The notes under the pieces were generated by a model. It searched no databases, was not told where the DNA came from, and worked only from the letters and a program-made list of their open reading frames with translations. Of a stretch of DNA of 55,937 nucleotides, positions 1 to 7,039 are shown one piece after another; positions within the stretch are counted from its first letter, which is position 1, and each line of letters opens with the position of its first letter. The DNA comes from an uncultured Candidatus Saccharibacteria bacterium (GTDB lineage Bacteria > Patescibacteriota > Saccharimonadia > Saccharimonadales > Saccharimonadaceae). The stretch is taken from the NCBI GenBank assembly GCA_947428935.1, contig CANENS010000009.1, positions 1-55,937 on the forward strand, read 5' to 3'. Both the position numbers and the translations under genes were made by a program.

Positions 1-54
1 CCTCATAATCCTCATAATCCTCATAATCCTCATAATCCTCATAATCCTCATAAT
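1..54. repeat. 9-bp tandem repeat, six copies
   Basis: The unit cctcataat is repeated six times without mismatch and may continue beyond the window edge. On the minus strand it encodes repeated Tyr-Glu-Asp. The unit is a multiple of three, so copy-number changes alter protein length without shifting the frame. Confidence 0.95.
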
Positions 55-334
55 CATCATAGCCATAAAAGTCTTCTTCATCGTCAAAATCTTCCTCCGT
101 ATCATCCGGGTGGGTATCGTTCACGTCTTTACCCAGACCGCCATTATTACCATACTCTGCTTCCTCGAAATCTCCATTGCCCCAATCGCCATCCTTGCCT
201 TTTTTTCGCTCTCGTAGCCGCAAGGCTCCTCGCAGAGCTAGATCCGCCAGCTCAAAATCATCGAAATGCTGCCTTTCAACCTCTGGCGTCGCAATATCTT
301 CACCGCGCTCGGCGCCACCTTTCAAATTCTCCAT
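1..334 (-). CDS. acidic low-complexity protein, partial
   Basis: The ATG lies at 334-332 and the gene runs off the left edge without a stop, so only the first 111 codons are visible. The protein begins MENLKGGAERGED and is rich in Asp and Glu, with one basic patch at about residues 35-47 (RGALRLRERKKGK). The visible part ends in a Tyr-Glu-Asp tripeptide repeat encoded by the 9-bp tandem repeat at the window edge. A TATACT box sits exactly six bases upstream of the ATG and no Shine-Dalgarno is visible, so the mRNA is probably leaderless. The composition suggests a disordered, soluble protein. I do not recognise a family, and the missing C-terminus could hold a domain that changes this view. 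Confidence 0.7.
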   Translation of the reverse strand, partial: MENLKGGAERGEDIATPEVERQHFDDFELADLALRGALRLRERKKGKDGDWGNGDFEEAEYGNNGGLGKDVNDTHPDDTEEDFDDEEDFYGYDDYEDYEDYEDYEDYEDYE

Positions 335-607
335 AACCTAAGTATAACACGCTCCGTAATAAACATAATAATTCTGCCGAGATCCGAGCAACAAAAACAT
401 GAATAGTATAAAATTGCCAATTGGCAGAAAAATGTTTACCCATGCAACCAGCTTATCAAAAATCAAGGACTAATCCTGTTTGCAAAAACTCGCTAAATTA
501 TGCCAAATATAAATTTTATGACATAATTCTCACATTTTTCTCTCAAGCATCCACCCCTGTAAATTAAGCCAAAATATGGCCTTTTTGTAAAAAAAGCAAA
601 AAAAGTA

Positions 608-636
608 TTGACTTTTTCCATCATGTGTGCTACAAT
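608..636 (+). promoter_or_regulatory. promoter of the MYG1-family gene
   Basis: TTGACT (608-613), a 17-base spacer and TACAAT (631-636) give a near-consensus sigma-70 promoter. The spacer ends in ATGTGTGC, an extended -10 that recurs in other promoters of this window. Predicted transcription starts near 643, about 265 bases before the start codon at 910. Confidence 0.85.
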
Positions 637-642
637 GGAATC

Positions 643-909
643 ATAAACTTGAAGCAGGCACAAAAGCGCTTAAGTTTATAGCACATTAAATGAATCTCAA
701 TATGAAAGTTGTTTTATACTTCTCGAAGTGGGGAAACTCGCAGACAAGCAACCCTCCTTGTTTTGCCTGCGAATTTCCCGCTTCGAGAACTCTTGCAAAG
801 CGGGTACAATTTCATAGCGCGCAGGCACGCAAGTTGTGATCCTGCGGCATCTTTCTATCAAAAAAACGTTGCCAGCAGCCGGCTGATAGGCTGCAGAAAG
901 GGGTTAGGT
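643..909 (+). promoter_or_regulatory. long structured 5' leader of the MYG1-family gene
   Basis: The leader holds several inverted repeats. The first pairs 643-655 with 668-679. The second is a roughly 25-bp stem pairing 719-745 with 765-790, with an inner AAG/CTT pairing in its loop. A third (GCAGCC/GGCTGC) lies around 873-892, just before the ribosome binding site AAAGGGG at about 896-903. A 49-codon open frame with two in-frame ATGs (690 and 702) ends at 839 and overlaps the big hairpin. I do not recognise a known riboswitch class. It could be a cis-regulatory RNA, an attenuator with a leader peptide, or a small RNA processed from the leader. Confidence 0.5.
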
Positions 910-1926
910 ATGACTAACTTAAGCATGAATTTGAAACTCGCAAACGCGGCTGCACAGGCAACCGCCGTGACACATCCGGCTCCGCATCACGGAGACGAGA
1001 CTATGGCGCTCGCTATCCTCGCTCTGATTGAGGGACGCGTGGACGTTTATCGGACACGCAACCCGAAGGAAATTGAGGAGGCAGCGGCAAATGGCGCCTA
1101 CATCGTAGACGTCGGCGGCGTGTATGACCCGGCAAGTAATCATTTCGATCATCATCAGAGAGATTTCTCTGAGGTGAGAGAAGACGAGACTAAATACTCC
1201 TCCGCAGGTCTGCTGTGGAAAGAGTATGGAGCCGATGCTTGCATCGCGCTCACGGGTTGTAACCTGCAGCAGGCACAGGCGGCAGCCGAGAAGGTGGACG
1301 AGATGCTCATTTCGGGCATTGACGCTGCTGACTACGGCGTGCGGGCTGAGGGACAGATGTCCGTCTCTCTAGCTATCTCGGTTCTTAACCCGAACTGGGA
1401 TGAGTCAGCGGATGATGCGGCGTTTGTTGAGGCGTGCCAGCTGGCGTACCTGGTGTTGACCCGGACGATTAAGTCCTGCGTCGCACAGGTAAAGGGACGG
1501 GATGCCGTTGAGGAGGCTATTCGCGCTTCCGAAGACGGTATCATGGTCCTACCGCAGTTTATCGGCGGCTGGATCCAGACTGTCCTGACGACCACTGAGC
1601 CCAAGGCCAGTAACATCCTTTATGGGGTGTTCCGCAACCTGCAAGGCCAGTGGAATTGCCAGGCCATCCCGCCCAGCGCTGAGGCACCACAGGAGCAGCG
1701 CAAACCTCTTCCCGAGGCATGGCGCGGCCTGAGCGATGCGGCTCTTGCAGAGGCTACCGGCGTAGAGGACGCAGTCTTCTGCCACGCTGGCGGATTCATC
1801 TGTGGGGCACGCAGTAAAAAAGCCGCGCTGGAGTTGGCGAAGGCGGCAGTCGGAACTCTCAGAGTTCGCCCCTGCGACGAGCAGGCGGTGGATGAGGAAG
1901 ATGCCGGCATCGTCATTCTCCACTAA
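910..1926 (+). CDS. MYG1 (UPF0160) family DHH-like phosphoesterase
   Basis: This 338-residue protein matches the MYG1 family, predicted metal-dependent phosphoesterases; a eukaryotic member is reported as a 3'-5' RNA exonuclease. Visible motifs are HPAPHHGDETMALAIL near the N-terminus, DVGGVYDP followed by FDHHQRDF about 50 residues later, KYSSAGLLWKEYG, and ISGIDAADYG. The His and Asp residues in these motifs are the expected metal ligands. The frame is open further upstream, but homology begins right after ATG 910, which has AAAGGGG at a good distance. The start at 910 is therefore preferred. The gene has its own promoter at 608, a long structured leader and two palindromes at its end, so it is probably monocistronic. 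The physiological substrate cannot be read from sequence. Confidence 0.85.
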   Translation: MTNLSMNLKLANAAAQATAVTHPAPHHGDETMALAILALIEGRVDVYRTRNPKEIEEAAANGAYIVDVGGVYDPASNHFDHHQRDFSEVREDETKYSSAGLLWKEYGADACIALTGCNLQQAQAAAEKVDEMLISGIDAADYGVRAEGQMSVSLAISVLNPNWDESADDAAFVEACQLAYLVLTRTIKSCVAQVKGRDAVEEAIRASEDGIMVLPQFIGGWIQTVLTTTEPKASNILYGVFRNLQGQWNCQAIPPSAEAPQEQRKPLPEAWRGLSDAALAEATGVEDAVFCHAGGFICGARSKKAALELAKAAVGTLRVRPCDEQAVDEEDAGIVILH

Positions 1927-1964
1927 AAGAGGGCCCTCTTTTCTATTACCCTAGGGTAATAGAA
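1925..1964. terminator. two back-to-back perfect palindromes
   Basis: An 18-bp perfect palindrome (1925-1942, AAAAGAGGGCCCTCTTTT) overlaps the stop codon of the preceding gene. It is followed directly, sharing two T residues, by a 24-bp perfect palindrome (1941-1964) centred on CCTAGG. The first ends in TTTT and fits a rho-independent terminator. The second has no clear U-tract and could stabilise the 3' end or bind a dimeric protein. Confidence 0.7.
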
Positions 1965-2370
1965 ACTAATCTTAGCTAAGCACTCGTCTGAATTTGGCAC
2001 GTCGCAAGGCGTCCACAGACAGCGAAGCCGGATTAGCCGCAAGGAGAGGGCGGAACAGCTGAGTATTGGGAAAATAACCCAGGGTCGCGTATCAAGAACA
2101 CGCATCAGGACCCTGGGTTTTCCAAGTTTGAAATTAGATAATAAATGATAGCGTAATGACCAAGGGTTTTCGGAGTTATTTTCCTAGCAACAGAAATTAG
2201 TCGTAAAACTCTTCTCTCGCTCGGCTGCTCTGTCCGTCTGATCAAGTTACATACGCATGCGGAAAGCGAGGGGGTGATCTAGGAAAACTGCGGCGACACC
2301 TTAAATCGTTAGCAACTTATCGATAATCCCTAACCCCGAGTGGTTGGGGATTTTTCATTCTGGGCTACTT
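1965..2370 (+). ncRNA. candidate structured non-coding RNA
   Basis: About 400 bases carry no convincing protein-coding frame but are rich in pairing. The strongest element is a hairpin at 2066-2125: CCCAGGGTC pairs with GACCCTGGG, extended outside by TTGG/CCAA and inside by GCGT/ACGC. A CTCGCT/AGCGAG pairing spans about 2215-2270. The region ends in a clear terminator (2325-2356). I looked for hallmarks of RNase P RNA, tmRNA, SRP RNA and group I or II introns and found none that convinced me. No clear promoter is visible, so it may instead be a 3' tail or a processed transcript of the MYG1-family gene. It is a candidate only. Confidence 0.35.
2325..2356 (+). terminator. rho-independent terminator
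   Basis: AATCCCTAACC (2325-2335) pairs with GGTTGGGGATT (2342-2352) and is followed by five T residues. It closes the structured region before the promoter of the small gene at 2405. Confidence 0.8.
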
Positions 2371-2404
2371 TTCGGTTATAATATAATCAACAAAAGGAGG
2401 TAAA

Positions 2405-2746
2405 ATGGAACCGTTGGGGATTTCTCAGTCAAATATGGATGTTAATTTAAATAATAGGGCGGCCAATAACGCTAGCCAAGCGACTATGGAATTGACGCAA
2501 GCGATTCAGGGTCTGAGTCAGACGCTGGGCGGTATGCGCAGCGTGCAAGATTTAACTTCGGCGCTGAATAATCATACGCAAGCACTGAATAGCTATGTTG
2601 AACTTTGGCGTTCGCAGCTTGACGAGCAGCGCGATGAGCAGCGCGCTATGGTCGACCAGACTCGAGCCATGATTGATCATACTAGAGCTTTGCAGGACAG
2701 CCTGCGTACCATGCAGGAGCATACTATGGCACTCAACCGGAAATAA
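2405..2746 (+). CDS. small coiled-coil protein, unknown function
   Basis: This 113-residue protein is polar and almost wholly helical. The second half contains a heptad-like stretch (about residues 64-110) rich in Gln, Glu, Asp and Arg, which should form a coiled coil. There is no signal peptide or membrane segment. Two overlapping TATAAT boxes (2377-2382 and 2382-2387) and a perfect Shine-Dalgarno AAAGGAGG at about 2393-2400 indicate strong independent expression. The gene ends just before the TGTGGAAAAC motif island at 2785. I do not recognise a family. A small coiled-coil adaptor is the most that can be inferred. Confidence 0.75.
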   Translation: MEPLGISQSNMDVNLNNRAANNASQATMELTQAIQGLSQTLGGMRSVQDLTSALNNHTQALNSYVELWRSQLDEQRDEQRAMVDQTRAMIDHTRALQDSLRTMQEHTMALNRK

Positions 2747-2784
2747 AACACGTCCGAAAGTCTACCCCAGTAGCTGCAGATACG

Positions 2785-2960
2785 CTGTGGAAAACCTGTG
2801 CACAACTTGTGTAAAAGTTTCCGCAAGTTGTGGAAAGATTAGAGAAAACTGTGGAGAAAATGTGCATAAAACTCGATATTTTGTGTATAAAATTCAAAAA
2901 ATGTGTAAAACATGCCTCAATTATGTGGAAATTATGTGTAAAAATAGTGGAAAACTTCCG
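2785..2960 (+). repeat. TGTGGAAAAC motif island A (DnaA-box-like, intergenic)
   Basis: About eleven degenerate copies of TGTGGAAAAC or TGTGTAAAA lie on the plus strand within 175 bases. Two match the DnaA-box pattern exactly when read on the other strand (TTATNCACA): TGTGCATAA at 2861-2869 and TGTGTATAA at 2882-2890. The island lies between the small gene at 2405 and ackA. Two related islands lie inside genes at 5422 and 16722. It could be a DnaA-binding cluster or a dispersed sequence element of unknown use. Confidence 0.75.
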
Positions 2961-3088
2961 GGATTTTCGGCTAAAATACGTTTCTAAGCAAGTCAAAAGT
3001 TTTGAAGAGGGCCCCGGGCGAAGAGCCACCTCGATATTTATTCTGAAGTAAAAACTCTATGATATAATTGGTGGAAAGGAGTGAAAAA

Positions 3089-4273
3089 ATGGAGAAGTTG
3101 TTTTTGGTTACCAATCCCGGTTCCTCGTCGCGTAAGTATGCGCTCTACCGTGGCGACGAATTAGTCTGCTCGTTGCATTTCGAGTTTGAGGATGGTGAGG
3201 TGGTTTGCACGCTCAAAACCGCCGACGGAAATAAGAAAAAACTGGACGGATTCAAAGAACTGACCGACACAGTCGCTTACGTGAAGGAGATTCTTGATCG
3301 CGAAGGCTACCTGGGCGAAGGCGTGAAATTGGATGCAATCTTGGCGCGCGTGGCTTCGCCGGGAAATTATTTCGCGAAAGATCATCGAGTTGATGATGAC
3401 TGTTTGAGACGCCTAGAAGAAGCCAAGAAACGCGCGCCGCTGCATGTGCCGGTAGTGGCGACCGAGATCGAAGAGTGCGTCAAGCAGTTCGATGGCACCC
3501 CAGTTTTAACGATTTCGGATTCGGCTTTCCATACTACTCGCGATGCCGCGCATACAAGTTATGCAATCGATCCTGAATTGGCCGAGAAAACTGAAATAAA
3601 ACGCTTTGGCTATCACGGCCTTTCTATGGGTTCGGTGGCTGAATATCTGAAAAAAGCCGGTCTCGTCGAAGAAAAAATGATCGTTTGTCATATTGGCTCC
3701 GGCAGCTCGCTGACCGCGATGAAGGACGCTAAATCTTTCGATACTACTATGGGTTATACCCCGCTCGAAGGCGTTATGATGGCGACGCGTTGCGGTGATA
3801 TTGATCCAGCGGCCGCGCTGGCGATTGGGCGAGAGCTCGGCCTCGAAGGCGAGAAACTGGAGCAATATTTGAATAAGCAATGCGGTCTCAAAGGCGTCAC
3901 GGGTGAGACCGATGATATGCGCGAGGCACTCAGTCTGCGAGACGAAGGCGACAACCGTGCCAAGCTGGCTTACGAACTCTATATTTATCGTATGCAGCGA
4001 GCTATCGGTCAGATGGCTGGGTCGCTGCACGGCGTGGATGCGCTAGTCTTTACTGCTACAATTGGCGAGCGCAACGCGGAGATTCGCCGCGATATCGTTG
4101 CGGGTCTCGAATACCTTGGTTTTAAGATTGATGATACGAAGAATGCCGACGGTCTGGGCGACCATCGCCATGCCAATATCGCGGCCGAAGGCTCGAAGCC
4201 GATTTACGTGATTCAGACCGACGAAATGGAAGAAATGATCCGCCGCGCCAAAATTCTTCTTGACAACGAGTAG
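3089..4273 (+). CDS. ackA: acetate kinase
   Basis: Acetate kinase transfers phosphate between acetyl phosphate and ADP, giving ATP and acetate in fermentation. The protein is 394 residues, a normal family length. Motifs include VTNPGSSSRKYAL at the N-terminus (phosphate and substrate binding), RFGYHGLS, HIGSGSSLTAM, DTTMGYTPLEG and, near the end, VFTATIGE in place of the usual FTGGIGE. The family has FTxGIGEN, so the ATIGERN variant is a slight deviation. ATG 3089 is preferred over an in-frame TTG at 3068 because AAAGGAG lies at 3075-3081. A TATAAT box at 3063-3068 lies just upstream. No phosphotransacetylase gene is adjacent. Confidence 0.93.
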   Translation: MEKLFLVTNPGSSSRKYALYRGDELVCSLHFEFEDGEVVCTLKTADGNKKKLDGFKELTDTVAYVKEILDREGYLGEGVKLDAILARVASPGNYFAKDHRVDDDCLRRLEEAKKRAPLHVPVVATEIEECVKQFDGTPVLTISDSAFHTTRDAAHTSYAIDPELAEKTEIKRFGYHGLSMGSVAEYLKKAGLVEEKMIVCHIGSGSSLTAMKDAKSFDTTMGYTPLEGVMMATRCGDIDPAAALAIGRELGLEGEKLEQYLNKQCGLKGVTGETDDMREALSLRDEGDNRAKLAYELYIYRMQRAIGQMAGSLHGVDALVFTATIGERNAEIRRDIVAGLEYLGFKIDDTKNADGLGDHRHANIAAEGSKPIYVIQTDEMEEMIRRAKILLDNE

Positions 4274-4288
4274 TGCTTGTGCTAAGAT

Positions 4289-4320
4289 ACAGATAATCTC
4301 TCTGCGGAGGGGTTATCTGT
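4289..4320 (+). terminator. hairpin after ackA
   Basis: ACAGATAA (4289-4296) pairs with TTATCTGT (4313-4320), with partial inner pairing. There is no strong T-tract, so termination is plausible but not certain. Confidence 0.5.
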
Positions 4321-4386
4321 AGTGGTAGAAACGGGAAATATTGATCTAGGCGGAAGAAAACTTGTCTCGGTAAATGCTAAGTAACT

Positions 4387-4670
4387 CTATACCATGGAAA
4401 AACCCCAAAGCAGGCGCCGTACTCCCTGCGATAACGTCGACTCATGGAATATAAAGCCAGCCTCGCCAACGGCTGCAAGAATCGTCTCGGCTCTTTTCGC
4501 ATTGACTCCGTACAGCTTCGTCAGTTCATTCGTCCTCGCGAGACAGATTATCTATTCGGCAGAACACTCATCATGCTGGAGAACCTGCCTTGTCTTTTTG
4601 TCCAGCTTCTAGCTCTGCTAGAAGCTGTTCCTTAGTTGTAACTTCTTCTAGTTTGCGGATTTTACTCATT
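4387..4670 (-). pseudogene. decayed paralogue of the HhH protein at 6098-6730
   Basis: Reading leftwards from ATG 4670 (with AGGAGGGG just upstream) gives MSKIRKLEEVTTKEQLLAEL and a stop after 32 codons. Further left, another frame reads ELTKLYGVNAKRAETILAAV, then GEAGFIFHES and LLWGFSMV before TAG at 4387-4389. These two parts match, in order, the N-terminus (MKVRKVADVGNTKEFLTEL) and the helix-hairpin-helix part (GVGAKKAKLIVEALDKAGFI) of the intact gene at 6098-6730. At least two frameshifts and internal stops separate them. This is therefore a broken, shortened paralogue rather than two small genes. A normal ribosome binding site survives, so a short peptide could still be made. Confidence 0.75.
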
Positions 4671-4796
4671 TTACCCCTCCTAAAATGAGAATACTTCTCC
4701 AAAGTATCAAAATAATCACTTTTTAGGGAAAGTGAAAGCCCACACTCTCATTGCAGCACATATTCTATAAAAAGCCAATAGAAAAACTGTAAAATC

Positions 4797-4817
4797 GGCG
4801 CCTCATCAAGAGGCGCC
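4797..4817 (-). terminator. terminator of the membrane protein gene
   Basis: GGCGCCTC (4797-4804) pairs perfectly with GAGGCGCC (4810-4817) around a five-base loop. On the minus strand it is followed by a T-rich stretch, so it serves the gene at 4861-5178. Confidence 0.8.
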
Positions 4818-4860
4818 AAGCAGGAAAGAGAATAGTCTAGATGTCAGAACCCGGCTCGGA

Positions 4861-5178
4861 TCATTTTCCTACTTCCTTCAACTGCTCCATGGTGGCGACT
4901 GAGCTAATCTTGTAGTATGTGGCCAAGGCGCACATTACGAGGCAAAGTATCGCTATGCCTACCGAAGCCCATCCCACAATCGACGAAAACCAGAATGAAT
5001 TGAGCAAAGCTGAGCTGGACGAAAAATTTTTGAAGCCAAAACAGACCAGCCAGACATAGAGTATGGTGTACGTCCCTGATAATAAGGCGATTTTACCATA
5101 TTTATGTGCGCGAGTAAGTTGGATTTGGTAAGTTTCCGCCAATTCGTCTCTTAGCCTCACAAAACTAATATCTTTCAT
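4861..5178 (-). CDS. small two-helix membrane protein, unknown function
   Basis: This protein of about 105 residues has two hydrophobic segments (roughly residues 30-50 and 65-90) separated by a short Ser-rich loop, with charged ends. This suggests a membrane hairpin with both termini on the same side. Two in-frame ATGs exist. The one at 5178 sits six bases after AGGAGGATG, while the one at 5184 touches the Shine-Dalgarno, so 5178 is chosen. A strong terminator follows at 4797-4817. I do not recognise a family. Confidence 0.7.
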   Translation of the reverse strand: MKDISFVRLRDELAETYQIQLTRAHKYGKIALLSGTYTILYVWLVCFGFKNFSSSSALLNSFWFSSIVGWASVGIAILCLVMCALATYYKISSVATMEQLKEVGK

Positions 5179-5251
5179 AATCATCCTCCTAAAGAACCTC
5201 TGTTCGCAGAACCTAATTTACTAATTTTATCATGAATTGTATAATAAAGCA

Positions 5252-6052
5252 ATGGAGATGGGAAATGATCAAGTTACGGCTCAAGAAACAGCGGAAATTA
5301 TGCGGCTCGCTAGGCAAGGCTTAGAGGTTGAAGGGGATTTTGTGGAGTTGGGTTGTTATCGCGGTGATACATCGGTTTTGTTAGGGAAGCTATTAGTTGA
5401 AAGCGCTTCACCGTTCGTAAATTGTGGAAAACCTGTGGAAAACTTGCGTAAAAGTAGCCAAAAGATGTGTAAAAATCACTCAAATCAGTGCAAAACTAAC
5501 GAAAAACTGTGCAAAACTTCGTCTAATTTGGTGGAAAACCTGTCCAAAAATCCCATATCCGCCGTGGAAAAACCGTGTAAAAACGCCGAAATTTCTAGAG
5601 ATTACAGTAATTTTGCGCTGAAAAAACTCTGGCTTTACGATTCATTTGCCGGTTTGCCAGAGAAAAGCTTGGCCGATCAATCAGGCGCTGGGCAAAGTTT
5701 CCAAAAAGGCGAATTTTTGGTCACGAAGCGTGCGGTGGTCGAGAAGATGCGCCGGCACGGGCTGAAAAATGTGATCGTGAAAAAGGCTTGGTTTGCCGAT
5801 TTAACAGATGCAGATTTGCCGCCGCAAATCGCTTTTGCTTTTCTGGACGGCGATCTCTATGAGTCGATCAAAGTCAGCCTCCAGCTGGTCGCCCCGAGAC
5901 TCACCAAGCGGGGAATTATAGTCGTACATGATTATAATAATCCCGAGCTACCAGGGGCGAGCCGGGCAGTCGAGGAATTTTTGCGCGCGCGTCCGTGCTT
6001 TCGTTTTCAACAAAAGCATAGTCTGGCAATTTTGCAAGAAAAGTGCCCCTAG
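5252..6052 (+). CDS. TylF/MycF-like SAM-dependent methyltransferase with in-frame motif-island insertion
   Basis: This looks like a class I O-methyltransferase of the TylF (macrocin O-methyltransferase) family. The SAM-binding motif VELGCYRGDTSVLLGKLL lies near residue 35, LWLYDSFAGLPEKS in the middle, FAFLDGDLYESIKVSL and IIVVHDYNNPELPGASRAV near the C-terminus. The acidic residues in the last two would bind metal in this family. Between the first and second motif lies a Lys/Asn/Cys-rich stretch of about 55 residues encoded by motif island B, where relatives have a short loop, so it looks inserted. TATAAT (5240-5245) sits exactly six bases before ATG 5252, suggesting a leaderless mRNA. An in-frame TTG at 5237 lies inside the promoter. 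The substrate is unknown. Confidence 0.75.
   Translation: MEMGNDQVTAQETAEIMRLARQGLEVEGDFVELGCYRGDTSVLLGKLLVESASPFVNCGKPVENLRKSSQKMCKNHSNQCKTNEKLCKTSSNLVENLSKNPISAVEKPCKNAEISRDYSNFALKKLWLYDSFAGLPEKSLADQSGAGQSFQKGEFLVTKRAVVEKMRRHGLKNVIVKKAWFADLTDADLPPQIAFAFLDGDLYESIKVSLQLVAPRLTKRGIIVVHDYNNPELPGASRAVEEFLRARPCFRFQQKHSLAILQEKCP
5422..5584 (+). repeat. TGTGGAAAAC motif island B (inside methyltransferase gene)
   Basis: About ten degenerate copies of the island A motif lie on the same strand in 163 bases, opening with TTGTGGAAAACCTGTGGAA. The frame stays open through the island and encodes peptides such as GKPVENLRKS and NEKLCKTSSNLVENLSK. Nothing in the family structure calls for this stretch, so it appears to be an in-frame insertion or expansion. 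Confidence 0.75.
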
Positions 6053-6066
6053 TAATGCTAGGGGCA
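6044..6066. terminator. bidirectional terminator between convergent genes
   Basis: TGCCCCTAG (6044-6052) pairs with CTAGGGGCA (6058-6066). The left arm overlaps the methyltransferase stop codon. On the minus strand the hairpin is followed by CTTTTC, so it can also end the convergent gene at 6098-6730. Confidence 0.75.
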
Positions 6067-6097
6067 AAGGTACTAAACGTTTAGTCGAAACTAGTTC

Positions 6098-6730
6098 TTA
6101 TGATAGCATATGCAGTTTCACCCCGGCTATCCTTTCCAAAATAGCCTGGAGCTCGCTCCGAAAAGGGTTCTTCGGGCTTGCGAGCTGACTCAGCGCTTTA
6201 GTATGCTCGGATTGAACGCAGGAGGGGATGGTGTTATGCCGAGCGGCAATTTTGGGCCGGCTATGCGGCTCTTCGCCGAACAAACCAAAAAATTCTTCGA
6301 GCGATTGTCGCACCGTTAGCGTTTGCGTTTTTCCGTCTCTGCACCAGACGAATGTGTGGCTATACTGATCGAGAGCTAGATCGACGGTGCGTAGATCGTC
6401 ATCTGTCAGCTCTTCGCGTCGCTCATATGCTTCGTTATTTTTCGCCAAAATCGGATCGGTATGCCGGCCAAAAATCGCCCAGAGAAACTTCCGGACCGGC
6501 TCGGTCTCGTCGCGCTCATACAGGATGAAGCCAGCCTTGTCGAGCGCCTCGACGATCAGCTTTGCCTTCTTGGCGCCGACGCCACCGATTCCTCTAAAAT
6601 CTCTGGTGCGCCCCGCGGTAACGATCTGTTCCGGCGAGCAGCCGACTAGCGAATCCTTCAGGCATAATAATCCGAGCTCCGTGAGAAACTCCTTCGTGTT
6701 GCCTACATCTGCGACTTTTCGAACTTTCAT
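6098..6730 (-). CDS. helix-hairpin-helix protein, unknown function
   Basis: This 210-residue soluble protein carries a helix-hairpin-helix type motif at about residues 49-66 (GIGGVGAKKAKLIVEAL), like DNA-binding HhH motifs and the RNA polymerase alpha C-terminal domain. The middle is acidic and helical, including RREELTDDDLRTVDLALDQY. A Trp-Cys-Arg patch (HTFVWCRDGKTQTLTV) follows. The start is supported by AAGGAGG and by a strong promoter at 6800-6828. A decayed paralogue lies at 4387-4670. It is probably a nucleic-acid-binding protein, but I do not recognise a named family. Confidence 0.7.
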   Translation of the reverse strand: MKVRKVADVGNTKEFLTELGLLCLKDSLVGCSPEQIVTAGRTRDFRGIGGVGAKKAKLIVEALDKAGFILYERDETEPVRKFLWAIFGRHTDPILAKNNEAYERREELTDDDLRTVDLALDQYSHTFVWCRDGKTQTLTVRQSLEEFFGLFGEEPHSRPKIAARHNTIPSCVQSEHTKALSQLASPKNPFRSELQAILERIAGVKLHMLS

Positions 6731-6799
6731 AATATAGCCTCCTTAATGTTCTATGTATTTTTATACATCACAAACAAACCAAAAATTTGGCTTCTACGT

Positions 6800-6828
6800 A
6801 GTATAGCAAAAAATATCAAAAAAGTCAA
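6800..6828 (-). promoter_or_regulatory. promoter of the HhH gene
   Basis: On the minus strand, TTGACT (6828-6823), a 17-base spacer starting TTTTTT and ending TTGC, and TATACT (6805-6800). The leader to ATG 6730 would be about 65 bases. Confidence 0.8.
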
Positions 6829-6925
6829 TAGTAACGTCTTCGTTCGTTCTGACATAGAATCAAAAATACGCCTTGTTCGCGATTTTTAACGATAGTTTAT
6901 TGTGCCCAGCATTGCGCTTATAAGC

Positions 6926-6954
6926 TTGCCAGGCCTAGTATAACGTGCTAAAAT
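6926..6954 (+). promoter_or_regulatory. promoter of the DnaJ-like gene
   Basis: TTGCCA (6926-6931), a 17-base spacer and TAAAAT (6949-6954). Predicted transcription begins near 6961, so the in-frame ATG at 6953 cannot be the start and the one at 7040 is used. Confidence 0.7.
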
Positions 6955-7039
6955 GGTGCAAAATAGTGGGGCGGAGGAGCCAGATTTCTTGACTGGAGAT
7001 TGGGAGAGAAGGCTTTTCGGCGCAAAAGAAAGTTTGGAT

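Noticed and set aside
709-909. N-terminal extension of the MYG1-family protein to 709
   Set aside because: The extension has no homology, starts at a TTG without a ribosome binding site, and overlaps the hairpin leader. ATG 910 has AAAGGGG.
1923-2105. 60-codon minus-strand frame
   Set aside because: It lies across two palindromes and a structured region, with no ribosome binding site or promoter.
2785-2960. Island A as the chromosomal replication origin
   Set aside because: DnaA-box-like sites are present, but no dnaA, dnaN or other origin-linked genes are nearby and two similar islands lie inside genes, so an origin is not supported.
2830-3051. Plus-strand open frames at 2673-2987 and 2830-3051 as real genes
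   Set aside because: They are by-products of the repeated motif and start inside another gene or lack ribosome binding sites.
4394-4635. Plus-strand open frames in 4394-4635
   Set aside because: They lie opposite the decayed paralogue on the minus strand and have no ribosome binding site.
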